Shown here piece by piece: positions 35,454-48,300 of a DNA stretch of 64,000 bases. Below the pieces are notes generated by a model. The model saw nothing but the letters and a program-made list of their open reading frames with translations, was not told where the DNA came from and ran no database searches. Both the position numbers and the translations under genes were made by a program. Every line of letters starts with the position of its first letter. Position 1 is the stretch's first letter. The DNA is from Pohlia nutans (lineage: Eukaryota > Streptophyta > Bryopsida > Bryales > Mniaceae). The stretch spans positions 34,062,253-34,126,252 of the forward strand of contig CM040087.1 in NCBI GenBank assembly GCA_022496805.1, given 5' to 3'.

Positions 35454-36229
35454 GTAATCATTGATGCGTTTGATGTGAGGAGTCTGATCAAACTATATAC
35501 AATTCTTTTTAGTTTGTGATGTGTCATTTGAATGCAACATGGGCCATACTCTAGTATTAATAAGTTAGCCCAGGGCCTTACTCACGTAATCATACACTAT
35601 GGCATTATCTGCATCATTCTATATATTCTGGCCCTTGCCGTGAGCTTCCCCTCATCAGGTGGGCCCTGGTCCTTTATGGGTTAACGCCATTTGGACTACG
35701 GACTTGTTCTCATTTTGTCGGGCTTGTCCATTCGGGCCTTGGTGTGCTTCATAGTTTCTGGCCTCTGGCTTCTGAATTCTGGGTTCCGCCTTCGCATCTG
35801 CCTTGGCGCCGATTAGGGTTTAGCTGGTGGCCCTCGTCTTCAGCCATTGCTTTTGGAGTACTCATCCTTGCTTTAGGAGTACTCATCCTTGCTCTCGAGG
35901 GTCTGCCCCCAGCCTATCTTGACAGGGTTTGCTCCATTCTCTTCAGGGTTTGTCCCATTCTCTTCAGGGTTTGCTCCATTCTCTTCTGGGTTTGCTCCAT
36001 TCTCTTCAGGGTTTACTCCTCCCTCTCTTGACAGGGAATGCTCGTTTCAGGGCCTCCTCAACACTGCATTGGCGTTTATATTTTCAACTGATTGCTAGCA
36101 TCCATCAACACTGGATTGGCGTTTAGGGTTTTAACTGATTGCTAGCATCTATTTCCGCTGTTTGTACAAATCACTCATTAATGGCGACACAGTACTAGTG
36201 TTTCACAATTGACTTGTTGGATTTCACAG
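35454..36229. repeat. Proposed PM2 intron 1 with small tandem repeats
   Basis: Holds 4.6 copies of a 21-bp repeat (agggtttgctccattctctt, 35924-36019), a duplicated gagtactcatccttgct at about 35855-35895, and a 47-bp duplication (36058-36104 and 36105-36149). No separate gene was recognised. Confidence 0.6.
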
Positions 36230-36368
36230 ATGGCAGGCATCGATGACCTGGAGGGTGCAGGAAACGTTGGGGGACAAACAATGGAGCTTCCAAGTAGCGT
36301 GGAAATGGAGACGGGGGCCACATTGGAATCAGAGGCAACGCCAAACACTACCCAGCAACCGGAACAAG
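36230..36368 (+). CDS. Proposed second coding exon of PM2
   Basis: 46 codons (MAGIDDLEGAGNV...NTTQQPEQ), acidic and low complexity. It is preceded by an acceptor (atttcacAG) and followed by AACAAG|GTATTT. It leaves phase 1, which matches the acceptors at 57354 and 57985. The 117-bp array starts about 12 nt after this donor. Confidence 0.55.
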
Positions 36369-36380
36369 GTATTTCAAATG

Positions 36381-39300
36381 ATTTTGATTTTTTTGAAGCT
36401 CTCAATTCTGGATTCTTGGTGAGATCACAACATGTTTTCAAGTTCGAGGTGGCATGGGCTTACCCAGCCGGTGCCGGCCTCACTGAGGCAGTGTTTTCTT
36501 GTTTTTTTTTAAGCTCTCAATTCTGGATACTTGGTGACATTACAACATGTTTTCAAGTTCTTAGGTGGCATGGGCTAACCCAGCCGGTGCCGGCCTCACT
36601 AAGGGAGTGTTTTTTTGATTTTTTTGAAGCTCTGAATTCTGGATTCTTGGTGTGAGATCACAACATGTTTTCAAGTTCGAGGTGGCATGGGCTAACCCAG
36701 CCGGTGCCGGCTCACTTAGGGAGTGTTTTTTTTATTTTTTTGAAGCTCTGAATTCTGGATTCTTGGTATGAGATCACAACATGTTTTCAAGTTCGAGGTG
36801 GCATGGGCTAACCCTGCCGGTGCCGGCCTCACTAAGGGAGTATTTTTTTGATTTTTTTGAAGCTCTGAAATCTGGATTCTAGGTGTGAGATCACAACATG
36901 TTTTCAAGTTCCAGGTGGCATGGGCTAACCCAGCAGGTGCCGGCTCACTGAGGGAGTGTTTTCTTGTTTTTTTTCAAGCTCTGAATTCAGGATTCTTGGT
37001 GTGAGATCACCACATGTTATCAAGTTCGAGGTGGCATGGGGTAACCCAGCCGGTGCCAGCTCACTGAGGGAGTGTCTTTTTGATTTTTTTGAAGCTCTGA
37101 ATTCTGGATTCTTGGTGAGAGATCACAACATGTTTTCAAGTTCCAGGTGGCATGGGCTAACCCAGCCGGTGCCGGCCTCACTCAGGGAGTATTTTTTTGA
37201 TTTTTTTGAAGCTCTTAAATCTGGATTCTTGGTGTGAGATCACAACATGTTTTCAAGTTCCAGGTGGCATGGGCTAACCCAGCAGGTGCCGGCTCACTGA
37301 GGGAGTGTTTTCTTGTTTTTTTTCAAGCTCTGAATTCTGGATTCTTGGTGTGAGATCACAACATGTTTTCAAGTTCGAGGTGGCATGGGCTAACCCAGCC
37401 GGTGCCGGCCTCACTAAGGGAGTATTTTTTTGATTTTTTTGAAGCTCTTAAATCTGGATTCTAGGTGTGAGATCAAAACATGTTTTCAAGTTCCAGGTGG
37501 CATGGGCTAACCCAGCAGGTGCCGGCTCACTGAGGGAGTGTTTTCTTGTTTTTTTTCAAGCTCTGAATTCTGGATTCTTGGTGTGAGATCACCACATGTT
37601 ATCAAGTTCGAGGTGGCATGGGGTAACCCAGCCGGTGCCAGCTCACTGAGGGAGTGTCTTTTTGATTTTTTTGAAGCTCTGAATTCTGGATTCTTGGTGA
37701 GAGATCACAACATGTTTTCAAGTTCCAGGTGGCATGGGCTAACCCAGCCGGTGCCGGCCTCACTCAGGGAGTATTTTTTTGATTTTTTTGAAGCTCTTAA
37801 ATCTGGATTCTTGGTGTGAGATCACAACATGTTTTCAAGTTCCAGGTGGCATGGGCTAACCCAGCAGGTGCCGGCTCACTGAGGGAGTGTTTTCTTGTTT
37901 TTTTTCAAGCTCTGAATTCTGGATTCTTGGTGTAAGATCAAAACATGTTTTCAAGTTCGAGGTGGCATGGGCTAACCCAGCCGGTGCCGGCCTCACTAAG
38001 GGAGTATTTTTTTGATTTTTTTGAAGCTCTTAAATCTGGATTCTAGGTGTGAGATCAAAACATGTTTTCAAGTTCCAGGTGGCATGGGCTAACCCAGCAG
38101 GTGCCGGCTCACTGAGGGAGTGTTTTCTTGTTTTTTTTCAAGCTCTGAATTCTGGATTCTTGGTGTGAGATCACCACATGTTATCAAGTTCGAGGTGGCA
38201 TGGGGTAACCCAGCCGGTGCCAGCTCACTGAGGGAGTGTCTTTTTGATTTTTTTGAAGCTCTGAATTCTGGATTCTTGGTGAGAGATCACAACATGTTTT
38301 CAAGTTCCAGGTGGCATGGGCTAACCCAGCCGGTGCCGGCCTCACTAAGGGAGTAATTTTTAGAATTTTTTGAAGCTCTGAATTCTGGATTCTTGGTGTG
38401 AGATCACAACATGTTTTCAAGTTTGAGGTGGCATGGGCTAACCCAGCCGGTGCCGGCTCACTGAGGGAGGGTTTTTTTGATTTTTTTGAAGCTTTGAATT
38501 CTGGATTCTTGGTGTGAGATCACAACATGTTTTCAAGTTCGAGGTGGCATGGGCTAACCCAGCCGGTGCCGGCCTCATTAAGGGAGTATTTTTTTGATTT
38601 TTTTGAAGCTCTGAAATCTGGATTCTAGGTGTGAGATCACAACATGTTTTCAAGTTCGAGGTGGCATGGGCTAACCCAGCAGGTGCCGGCTCACTGAGGG
38701 AGTGTTTTCTTGTTTTTTTTCAAGCTCTGAATTCTGGATTCTTGGTGTGAGATCACAACATGTTTTCAAGTTCAAGGTGGCATGGGCTAACCCAGCCGGT
38801 GCCGGCCTCACTAAGGGAGTATTTTTTTGATTTTTTTGAAGCTCTTAAATCTGGATTCTAGGTGTGAGATCAAAACATGTTTTCAAGTTCCAGGTGGCAT
38901 GGGCTAACCCAGCAGGTGCCGGCTCACTGAGGGAGTGTTTTCTTGTTTTTTTTCAAGCTCTGAATTCAGGATTCTTGGTGTGAGATCACAACATCTTTTC
39001 AAGTTCCAGGTGGCATGGGCTCAGCCACCCGGTGCCGGCCTCACTGAGGCAGTGTTTTTTTTATTTTGTTTAAACTCTCAATTCTGAATTCTTGGTGACA
39101 TCACAACATGTTTTCAAGTTCTTAGGTGGCATGGGCTAACCCAGCCGGTGCCGGCTCACTGAGGGAGGGTTTCTTTGATTTTTTTGAAGAACTGAATTCT
39201 GGATTCTTGGTGTGAGATCACAACATCTTTTCAAGTTCTGAGGTGGCATGGGCTAACCCAGCCGGTGCCGGCCTCACTAAGGGAGTATTTTTTTGATTTT

Positions 39301-42300
39301 TTTGAAGCTCTGAAATCTGGATTCTAGGTGTGAGATCACAACATGTTTTCAAGTTCCAGGTGGCATGGGCTAACCCAGCAGGTGCCGGCTCACTGAGGGA
39401 GTGTTTTCTTGTTTTTTTTCGAGCTCTGAATTCTGGATTCTTGGTGTGAGATCACCACATGTTATCAAGTTCGAGGTGGAATGGGGTTACCCAGCCGGTG
39501 CCAGCTCACTGAGGGAGTGTCTTTTTGATTTTTTTGAAGCTCTGAATTCTGGATTCTTGGTGAGAGATCACAACATGTTTTCAAGTTCCAGGTGGCATGG
39601 GCTAACCCAGCCGGTGCCGGCCTCACTAAGGGAGTAAATTTTAGAATTTTTTGAAGCTCTGAATTCTGGATTCTTGGTGTGAGATCACAACATGTTTTCA
39701 AGTTTGAGGTGGCATGGGCTAACCCAGCCGGTGCCGGCTCACTGAGGGAGGGTTTTTTTGATTTTTTTGAAGCTCTGAATTCTGGATTCTTGGTGTGAGA
39801 TCACAACATGTTTTCAAGTTCGAGGTGGCATGGGCTAACCCAGCCGGTGCCGGCCTCACTAAGGGAGTATTTTTTTGATTTTTTTGAAGCTCTGAAATCT
39901 GGATTCTAGGTGTGAGATCACAACATGTTTTCAAGTTCCAGGTGGCATGGGCTAACCCAGCAGGTGCCGGCTCACTGAGGGAGTGTTTTCTTGTTTTTTT
40001 TCAAGCTCTGAATTCTGGATTCTTGGTGTGAGATCACCACATGTTATCAAGTTCGAGGTGGAATGGGGTTACCCAGCCGGTGCCAGCTCACTGAGGGAGT
40101 GTCTTTTTGATTTTTTTGAAGCTCTGAATTCTGGATTCTTGGTGAGAGATCACAACATGTTTTCAAGTTCCAGGTGGCATGGGCTAACCCAGCCGGTGCC
40201 GGCCTCACTAAGGGAGTAAATTTTAGAATTTTTTGAAGCTCTGAATTCTGGATTCTTGGTGTGAGATCACAACATGTTTTCAAGTTTGAGGTGGCATGGG
40301 CTAACCCAGCCGGTGCCGGCTCACTGAGGGAGGGTTTTTTTGATTTTTTTGAAGCTCTGAATTCTGGATTCTTGGTGTGAGATCACAACATGTTTTCAAG
40401 TTCGAGGTGGCATGGGCTAACCCAGCCGGTGCCGGCCTCACTAAGGGAGTATTTTTTTGATTTTTTTGAAGCTCTGAAATCTGGATTCTTGGTGTGAGAT
40501 CACAACATGTTTTCAAGTTCCAGGTGGCATGGGCTAACCCAGCAGGTGCCGGCTCACTGAGGGAGTGTTTTCTTGTTTTTTTTCAAGCTCTGAAATCAGG
40601 ATTCTTGGTGTGAGATCACAACATGTTTTCAAGTTCGAGGTGGCATGGGCTAACGCAGCCGGTGCCAGCTCACTGAGGGAGTGTCTTTTTGATTTTTTTG
40701 AAGCTCTGAATTCTGGATTCTTGGTGTGAGATCACAACATGCTTTCAAGTTCGAGGCGGCATGGGCTAACCCAGCCGGTGCCGGCCTCACTAAGGGAGTG
40801 TTTTTAAGATTTTTTGGAAGCTCTAAATTTTAGATTCTTGGTGTGAGATCACAACATGTTTTCAAGTTCGAGGTGGCATGGGCTAACCCAGCCGGTGCTG
40901 GCTCACTGAGGGACTGTTTTTTTGATTTTTTTGAAGCTCTGAATTCTGGATTCTTGGTGTGAGATCACAACATCTTTTCAAGTTCGAGGTGGCATGGACT
41001 AACCCAGCCGGTGCCGGCATCACTGAGGTAGTGTTTTTTTTATTTTGTTTAAACTCTCAATTTTGGATTCTTGGTGACATCACAACATGTTTTCAAGTTT
41101 TGAGGTGGCATGGGCTAACCCAGCCGGTGCCGGCCTCACTGAGGGAGTATTTTTTTAAATTTTTTTGAAGCTCTGAATTCTGGATTCTTGGTGTGAGATT
41201 ACAACATCTTTTCAAGTTCTGAGGTGGCATGGGCTAACCCAGCCGGTGCCGGCCTCAGTGAGGCAGTGTTTTTTTGAATTCATTTTAAACTCTCAATTTT
41301 GAATTCTTGGTGACATCACAACATGTTTTCAAGTTTTGAGGTGGCATGGGCTAACCCAGCCGATGCCGGCCTCACTAAGGGAGTATTTTTTTAAATTTTT
41401 TTGAAGCTCTGAATTCTGGATTCTTGTTGACATCACAACATGTTTTCAAGTTCTGAGGTGGCATGGGCTAACCCAGCCGGTGCCGGCCTCGCTAAGGGAG
41501 TATTTTTTTAAATTTCTTTGAAGCTCTGAATTCTGGATTCTTGGTGTGAGATCACAACATGTTTTCAAGTTCGAGGTGGCATGGGCTAACCCAGCCAGTG
41601 CCGGCCTTACTAAGGGAGTATTTTCTTGATTTTTTTGAAGCTCTGAATTCAGGATTCTTGGTGTGAGATCACAACATCTTTTCAAGTTCCAGGTGGCATG
41701 GGCTCAGCCACCCGGTGCCGGCCTCACTGAGGCAGTGTTTTTTTTATTTTGTTTAAACTCTCAATTCTGAATTCTTGGTGACATCACAACATGTTTTCAA
41801 GTTCTTAGGTGGCATGGGCTAACCCAGCCGGTGCCGGCTCACTGAGGGAGGGTTTCTTTGATTTTTTTGAAGAACTGAATTCTGGATTCTTGGTGTGAGA
41901 TCACAACATCTTTTCAAGTTCTGAGGTGGCATGGGCTAACCCAGCCGGTGCCGGCTTCACTGAGGGAGTGTTTTTTTAATTTTTTTGAAGCTCAGAATTC
42001 TGGATTCTTGGTGAGAGATCACAACATGTTTTCAAGTTCGAGGTAGCATGGGCTAACCCAGCCGGTGCCGGCCTCAATAAGGGAGTAATTTTTAGATTTT
42101 TTTGAAACTCTGAATTCTGGAATCTTGGTGTGAGATCACAACATGTTTTCAAGTTCGAGGTGGTATTGGCTAACCCAACCGGTGCCGGCTCACTGAGGGA
42201 GTGTTTTTTTGATTTTTTTGAAGCTCTGAAATCTGGATTCTTGGTGTGAGATCACAACATGTTTTCAAGTTCGAGGTGGCATGGGCTAACCCAGCCGGTG

Positions 42301-45300
42301 CCGGCTCACTCAGGGAGTGTTTTTTTGATTTTTTTGAAGCTCTGAATTCAGGATTCTTGGTGTGAGATCACAACATCTTTTCAAGTTCCAGGTGGCATGG
42401 GCTCAGCCACCCGGTGCCGGCCTCACTGAGGCAGTGTTTTTTTTATTTTGTTTAAACTCTCAATTCTGAATTCTTGGTGACATCACAACATGTTTTCAAG
42501 TTCTTAGGTGGCATGAGCTAACCCAGCCGGTGCCGGCCTCACTATGGGAGTATTTTTTTGATTTTTTTGAAGAACTGAATTCTGGATTCTTGGTGTGAGA
42601 TCACAACATCTTTTCAAGTTCTGAGGTGGCATGGGCTAACCCAGCCGGTGCCGGCCTCAATAAGGGAGTAATTTTTAGATTATTTTCAAACTCTGAATTC
42701 TGGATTCTTGGTGTAAGATCACAACATGTTTTCAAGTTCGAGGTGGTATGGGCTAACCCAACCGGTGCCGGCTCACTGAGGGAGTGTTTTTTTGCTTCTT
42801 TTGAAGCTCTGAATTCTGGATTCTTGGTGTGAGATCACAACATGTTTTCAAGTTCGAGGTGGCATGGGCTAACCCAGCCGGTGCCGGCCTCACTGAGGGA
42901 GTGTTTTTTTGATTTTTTTTGAAACTCTGAATTCAAGATTCTTGGTGTGAGATCAAAACATCTTTTCAAGTTCGAGGTGGCATGGACTAACCCAGCCGGT
43001 GCCGGCCTCACTGAGGCAGTGTTTTTTTGAATTCATTTTAAACTCTCAATTCTGGATTCTTGGTGACATCACAACATGTTTTCAAGTTTTGAGGTGGCAT
43101 GGGCTAACCCAGCCGGTGCCGGCCTCACTGAGGGAGTATTTTTTTAAATTTTTTTGAAGCTCTGAATTCTGGATTCTTGGTGTGAGATTACAACATCTTT
43201 TCAAGTTCTGAGGTGGCATGGGCTCAGCCACCCGGTGCCGGCCTCAGTGAGGCAGTGTTTTTCTGAATTCATTTTAAACTCTCAATTTTGGATTCTTGGT
43301 GACATCACAACATGTTTTCAAGTTTTGAGGTGGCATGGGCTAACCCAGCCGATGCCGGCCTCACTAAGGGAGTATTTTCTTAAATTTTGTTGAAGCTCTG
43401 AATTCTGGATTCTTGTTGACATCACAACATGTTTTCAAGTTCTGAGGTGGCATGGGCTAACCCAGCTGGTGCCGGCCTCGCTAAGCGAGTATTTTTTTAA
43501 ATTTCTTTGAAGCTCTGAATTCTGGATTCTTGGTGTGAGATCACAACATGTTTTCAAGTTCGAGGTGGCATGGGCTAACCCAGCCAGTGCCGGCCTTACT
43601 AAGGGAGTATTTTTTTGATTTTTTTGAAGCTCTGAATTCAGGATTCTTGGTGTGAGATCACAACATCTTTTCAAGTTCCAGGTGGCATGGGCTAACCCAG
43701 CCGGTGCCGGCCTCACTGAGGGAGTATTTTTTTAAATTTCTTTGAAGCTCTGAATTCAGGATTCTTGGTGTGAGATCACAACATCTTTTCAAGTTCCAGG
43801 TGGCATGGGCTCAGCCACCCGGTGCCGGCCTCACTGAGGCAGTGTTTTTTTTATTTTGTTTAAACTCTCAATTCTGAATTCTTGGTGACATCACAACATG
43901 TTTTCAAGTTTTGAGGTGGCATGGGCTAACTCAGCCGGTGCCGGCCTCACTGAGGGAGTATTTTTTTAAATTTTTTTGAAGCTCTGAATTCTGGATTCTT
44001 AGTGACATCACAACATGTTTTCAAGTTTTGAGGTGGCATGGGCTAACCCAGCCGGTGCCGGCCTCACTAAGGGAGTGTTTTTTTGATTTTTTTGAAGCTC
44101 TGAAATCTGGATTCTTGGTGTGAGATCACAACATGTTTTCAAGATTGAGGTGGCGTGGCCTAACCCAGCCGGTGCCGGCTCACTGAGAGAGGGTTTTTTT
44201 GATTTTTTTGAAGAACTGAATTCTCGATTCTTGGTGTGAGATCACAACATCTTTTCAAGTTCTGAGGTGGCATGGGCTAACCCAGCCGGTGCCGGCTTCA
44301 CTGAGGGAGTGTTTTTTTAATTTTTTTGAAGCTCAGAATTCTGGATTCTTGGTGAGAGATCACAACATGTTTTTAAGTTCGAGGTAGCATGGGCTAACCC
44401 AGCCGGTGCCGGCCTCAATAAGGGAGTAATTTTTAGATTTTTTTGAAACTCTGAATTCTGGAATCTTGGTGTGAGATCACAACATGTTTTCAAGTTCGAG
44501 GTGGTATTGGCTAACCCAACCGGTGCCGGCTCACTGAGGGAGTGTTTTTTTGATTTTTTTGAAGCTCTGAAATCTGGATTCTTGGTGTGAGATCACAACA
44601 TGTTTTCAAGTTCGAGGTGGCATGGGCTAACCCGGCCGGTGCCGGCTCACTCAGGGAGTGTTTTTTTGATTTTTTTGAAGCTCTGAATTCAGGATTCTTG
44701 GTGTGAGATTACAACATCTTTTCAAGTTCTGAGGTGGCATGGGCTCAGCCACCCGGTGCCGGCCTCAGTGAGGTAGTGTTTTTTTGAATTCATTTTAAAC
44801 TCTCAATTTTGGATTCTTGGTGACATCACAACATGTTTTCAAGTTTTGAGGTGGCATGGGCTAACCCAGCCGATGCCGGCCTCACTAAGGGAGTATTTTC
44901 TTAAATTTTGTTGAAGCTCTGAATTCTGGATTCTTGTTGACATCACAACATGTTTTCAAGTTCTGAGGTGGCATGGGCTAACCCAGCTGGTGCCGGCCTC
45001 GCTATGCGAGTATTTTTTTAAATTTCTTTGAAGCTCTGAATTCTGGATTCTTGGTGTGAGATCACAACATGTTTTCAAGTTCGAGGTGGCATGGGCTAAC
45101 CCAGCCAGTGCCGGCCTTACTAAGGGAGTATTTTTTTGATTTTTTTGAAGCTCTGAATTCAGGATTCTTGGTGTGAGATCACAACATCTTTTCAAGTTCC
45201 AGGTGGCATGGGCTCAGCCACCCGGTGCCGGCTTCACTGAGGGAGTGTTTTTTTAATTTTTTTGAAGCTCAGAATTCTGGATTCTTGGTGAGAGATCACA

Positions 45301-48300
45301 ACATGTTTTCAAGTTCGAGGTAGCATGGGCTAACCCAGCCGGTGCCGGCCTCAATAAGGGAGTAATTTTTAGATTTTTTTGAAACTCTGAATTCTGGAAT
45401 CTTGGTGTGAGATCACAACATGTTTTCAAGTTCGAGGTGGTATTGGCTAACCCAACCGGTGCCGGCTCACTGAGGGAGTGTTTTTTTGATTTTTTTGAAG
45501 CTCTGAAATCTGGATTCTTGGTGTTAGATCACAACATGTTTTCAAGTTCGAGGTGGCATGGGCTAACCCAGCCGGTGCCGGCTCACTCAGGGAGTGTTTT
45601 TTTGATTTTTTTGAAGCTCTGAATTCAGGATTCTTGGTGTGAGATCACAACATCTTTTCAAGTTCCAGGTGGCATGGGCTCAGCCACCCGGTGCCGGCCT
45701 CACTGAGGCAGTTTTTTTTTTATTTTGTTTAAACTCTCAATTCTGAATTCTTGGTGACATCACAACATGTTTTCAAGTTCTTAGGTGGCATGGGCTAACC
45801 CAGCCGGTGCCGGCCTCACTATGGGAGTATTTTTTTGATTTTTTTGAAGAACTGAATTCTGGATTCTTGGTGTGAGATCACAACATCTTTTCAAGTTCTG
45901 AGGTGGCATGGGCTAACCCAGCCGGTGCCGGCCTCAATAAGGGAGTAATTTTTAGATTATTTTCAAGCTCTGAATTCTGGATTCTTGGTGTAAGATCACA
46001 ACATGTTTTCAAGTTCGAGGTGGTATGGGCTAACCCAACCGGTGCCGGCTCACTGAGGGAGTGTTTTTTTGCTTCTTTTGAAGCTCTGAATTCTGGATTC
46101 TTGGTGTGAGATCACAACATGTTTTCAAGTTCGAGGTGGCATGGGCTAACCCAGCCGGTGCCGGCCTCATTGAGGGAGTGTTTTTTTGATTTTTTTTGAA
46201 ACTCTGAATTCAAGATTCTTGGTGTGAGATCACAACATCTTTTCAAGTTCGAGTTGGCATGGACTAACCCAGCCGGTGCCGGCCTCACTGAGGGAGTGTT
46301 TTTTTTATTTTTTTTAAACTCTCAATTCTGGATTTTTGTGTGAGATCACAACATGTTTTCAAGCTCTGAGGTGGCATGGGCTAACCCAGCCGGTGCCGGC
46401 CTCACTAACGGAGTATTTTTTTAAATTTTTTTGAAGCTCTGAATTCTGTATTCTTGGTGACATCACAACATGTTTTCAAGTTTTGAGGTGGCATGGGCTA
46501 ACCCAGCCGGTGCCGGCCTCACTAAGGGAGTGTTTTTTTGATTTTTTTGAAGCTCGGAAATCAAGAATCTTGGTGTGAGATCACAACATGTTTCCAAGAT
46601 TGAGGTGGCGTGGGCTAACCCAGCCGGTGCCGGCTCACTGAGGGAGGGTTTTTTTTGATTTTTTTGAAGAACTGAATTCTGGATTCTTGGTGTGAGATCA
46701 CAACATCTTTTCAAGTTCTTAGGTGGCATGGGCTAACCCAGCCGGTGCCGGCCTCACTGAGGGAGTGTTTTTTTGATTTTTTTGAAGCTCAGAATTCTGG
46801 ATTCTTGGTGAGAGATCACAACATGTTTTCAAGTTCGAGGTAGCATGGGCTAACTTAGCCGGTGCCGGCCTCAATAAGGGAGTAATTTTTAGATTTTTTT
46901 CAAGCTCTGAATTCTGGATTCTTGGTGTGAGATCACAATATGTTTTCAAGTTCGAGGTGGTATGGGCTAACCCAACCGGTGCCGGCTCACTGAGGGAGTG
47001 TTTTTTTATTTTTTTGAAGATCTGAATTCTGGATTCTTGGTGTGAGATCACAACATCTTTTCAAGTTCTGACGTGGCATGGGCTAACCCAGCCGGTGCCG
47101 GCCTCACAGAGGGAGTGTTTTTTTGATTTTTTTGAAGCTCAGAATTCTGGATTCTTGGTGAGAGATCACAACATGTTTTCAAGTTGGAGGTAGCATGGGC
47201 TAACCCAGCCGGTGCCGGCCTCAATAAAGGAGTAATTTTTAGATTTTTTTGAAACTCTGAATTCTGGAATCTTGGTGTGAGATCACAACATGTTTTCAAG
47301 TTCGAGGTGGTATTGGCTAACCCAACCGGTGCCGGCTCAATGAGGGAGTGTTTTTTTGATTTTTTTGAAGCTCTGAATTCTGGATTCTTGGTGTGAGATC
47401 ACAACATGTTTTCAAGTTCGAGGTGACATGGGCTAACCCAGCCGGTGCCGGCCTCACTGAGGGAGTGTTTTTTTGATTTTTTTTTAAAACTCTGAATTCT
47501 GGATTCTTGGTGTGAGATCACAACATCTTTTCAAGTTCGAGGTGGCATGGACTAACCCAGCCGGTGCCGGCCTCACTGAGGCAGTGTTTTTTTTATTTTG
47601 TTTAAACTCTCAATTCTGGATTCTTGGTAACATCACAACATGTTTTCAAGTTTTGAGGTGGCATGGGCTAACCCAGCCGGTGCCGGCCTCACTAAGGGAG
47701 TATTTTTTTAAATTTTGTTGAAGCTCTGAATTCTGGATTCTTGGTGACATCACAACATGTTTTCAAGTTTTGAGGTGGCATGGGCTAACCCAGCCGGTGC
47801 CGGCCTCACTAAGGGAGTATTTTTTTAAATTTTTTTGAAGCTCTGAATACTGGATTCTTCGTGATATCACAACATGTTTTCAAGCTTTGAGGTGGCATGG
47901 GCTAACCCAGCCGGTGCCGGCCTCACTAACGGAGTATTTTTTTAAATTTTGTTGAAGCTCTGAATTCTGGATTCTTGTTGACATCACAACATGTTTTCAA
48001 GTTTTGAGGTGGCATGGGCTAACCCAGCCAGTGCAGGCCTCACTAAGGGAGTATTTTTTTAGATTTTTTTGAAGCTCTGAATTCTGGATTCTTGGTGTAA
48101 GATCACAACATGTTTTCAAGGTCGAGGTGGCATGGGCTAACCCAGCCGGTGCCGGCCTCACTTAGGGAGTAATTTTTTAAATTTTTTTGAAGCTCTGAAT
48201 TCTGGATTCTTAGTGACATTACAACATGTTTTCAAGCTTTGAGGTGGCATGGGCTAACCCAGCCGGTGCCGGCCTCACTAACGGAGTATTTTTTTAAATT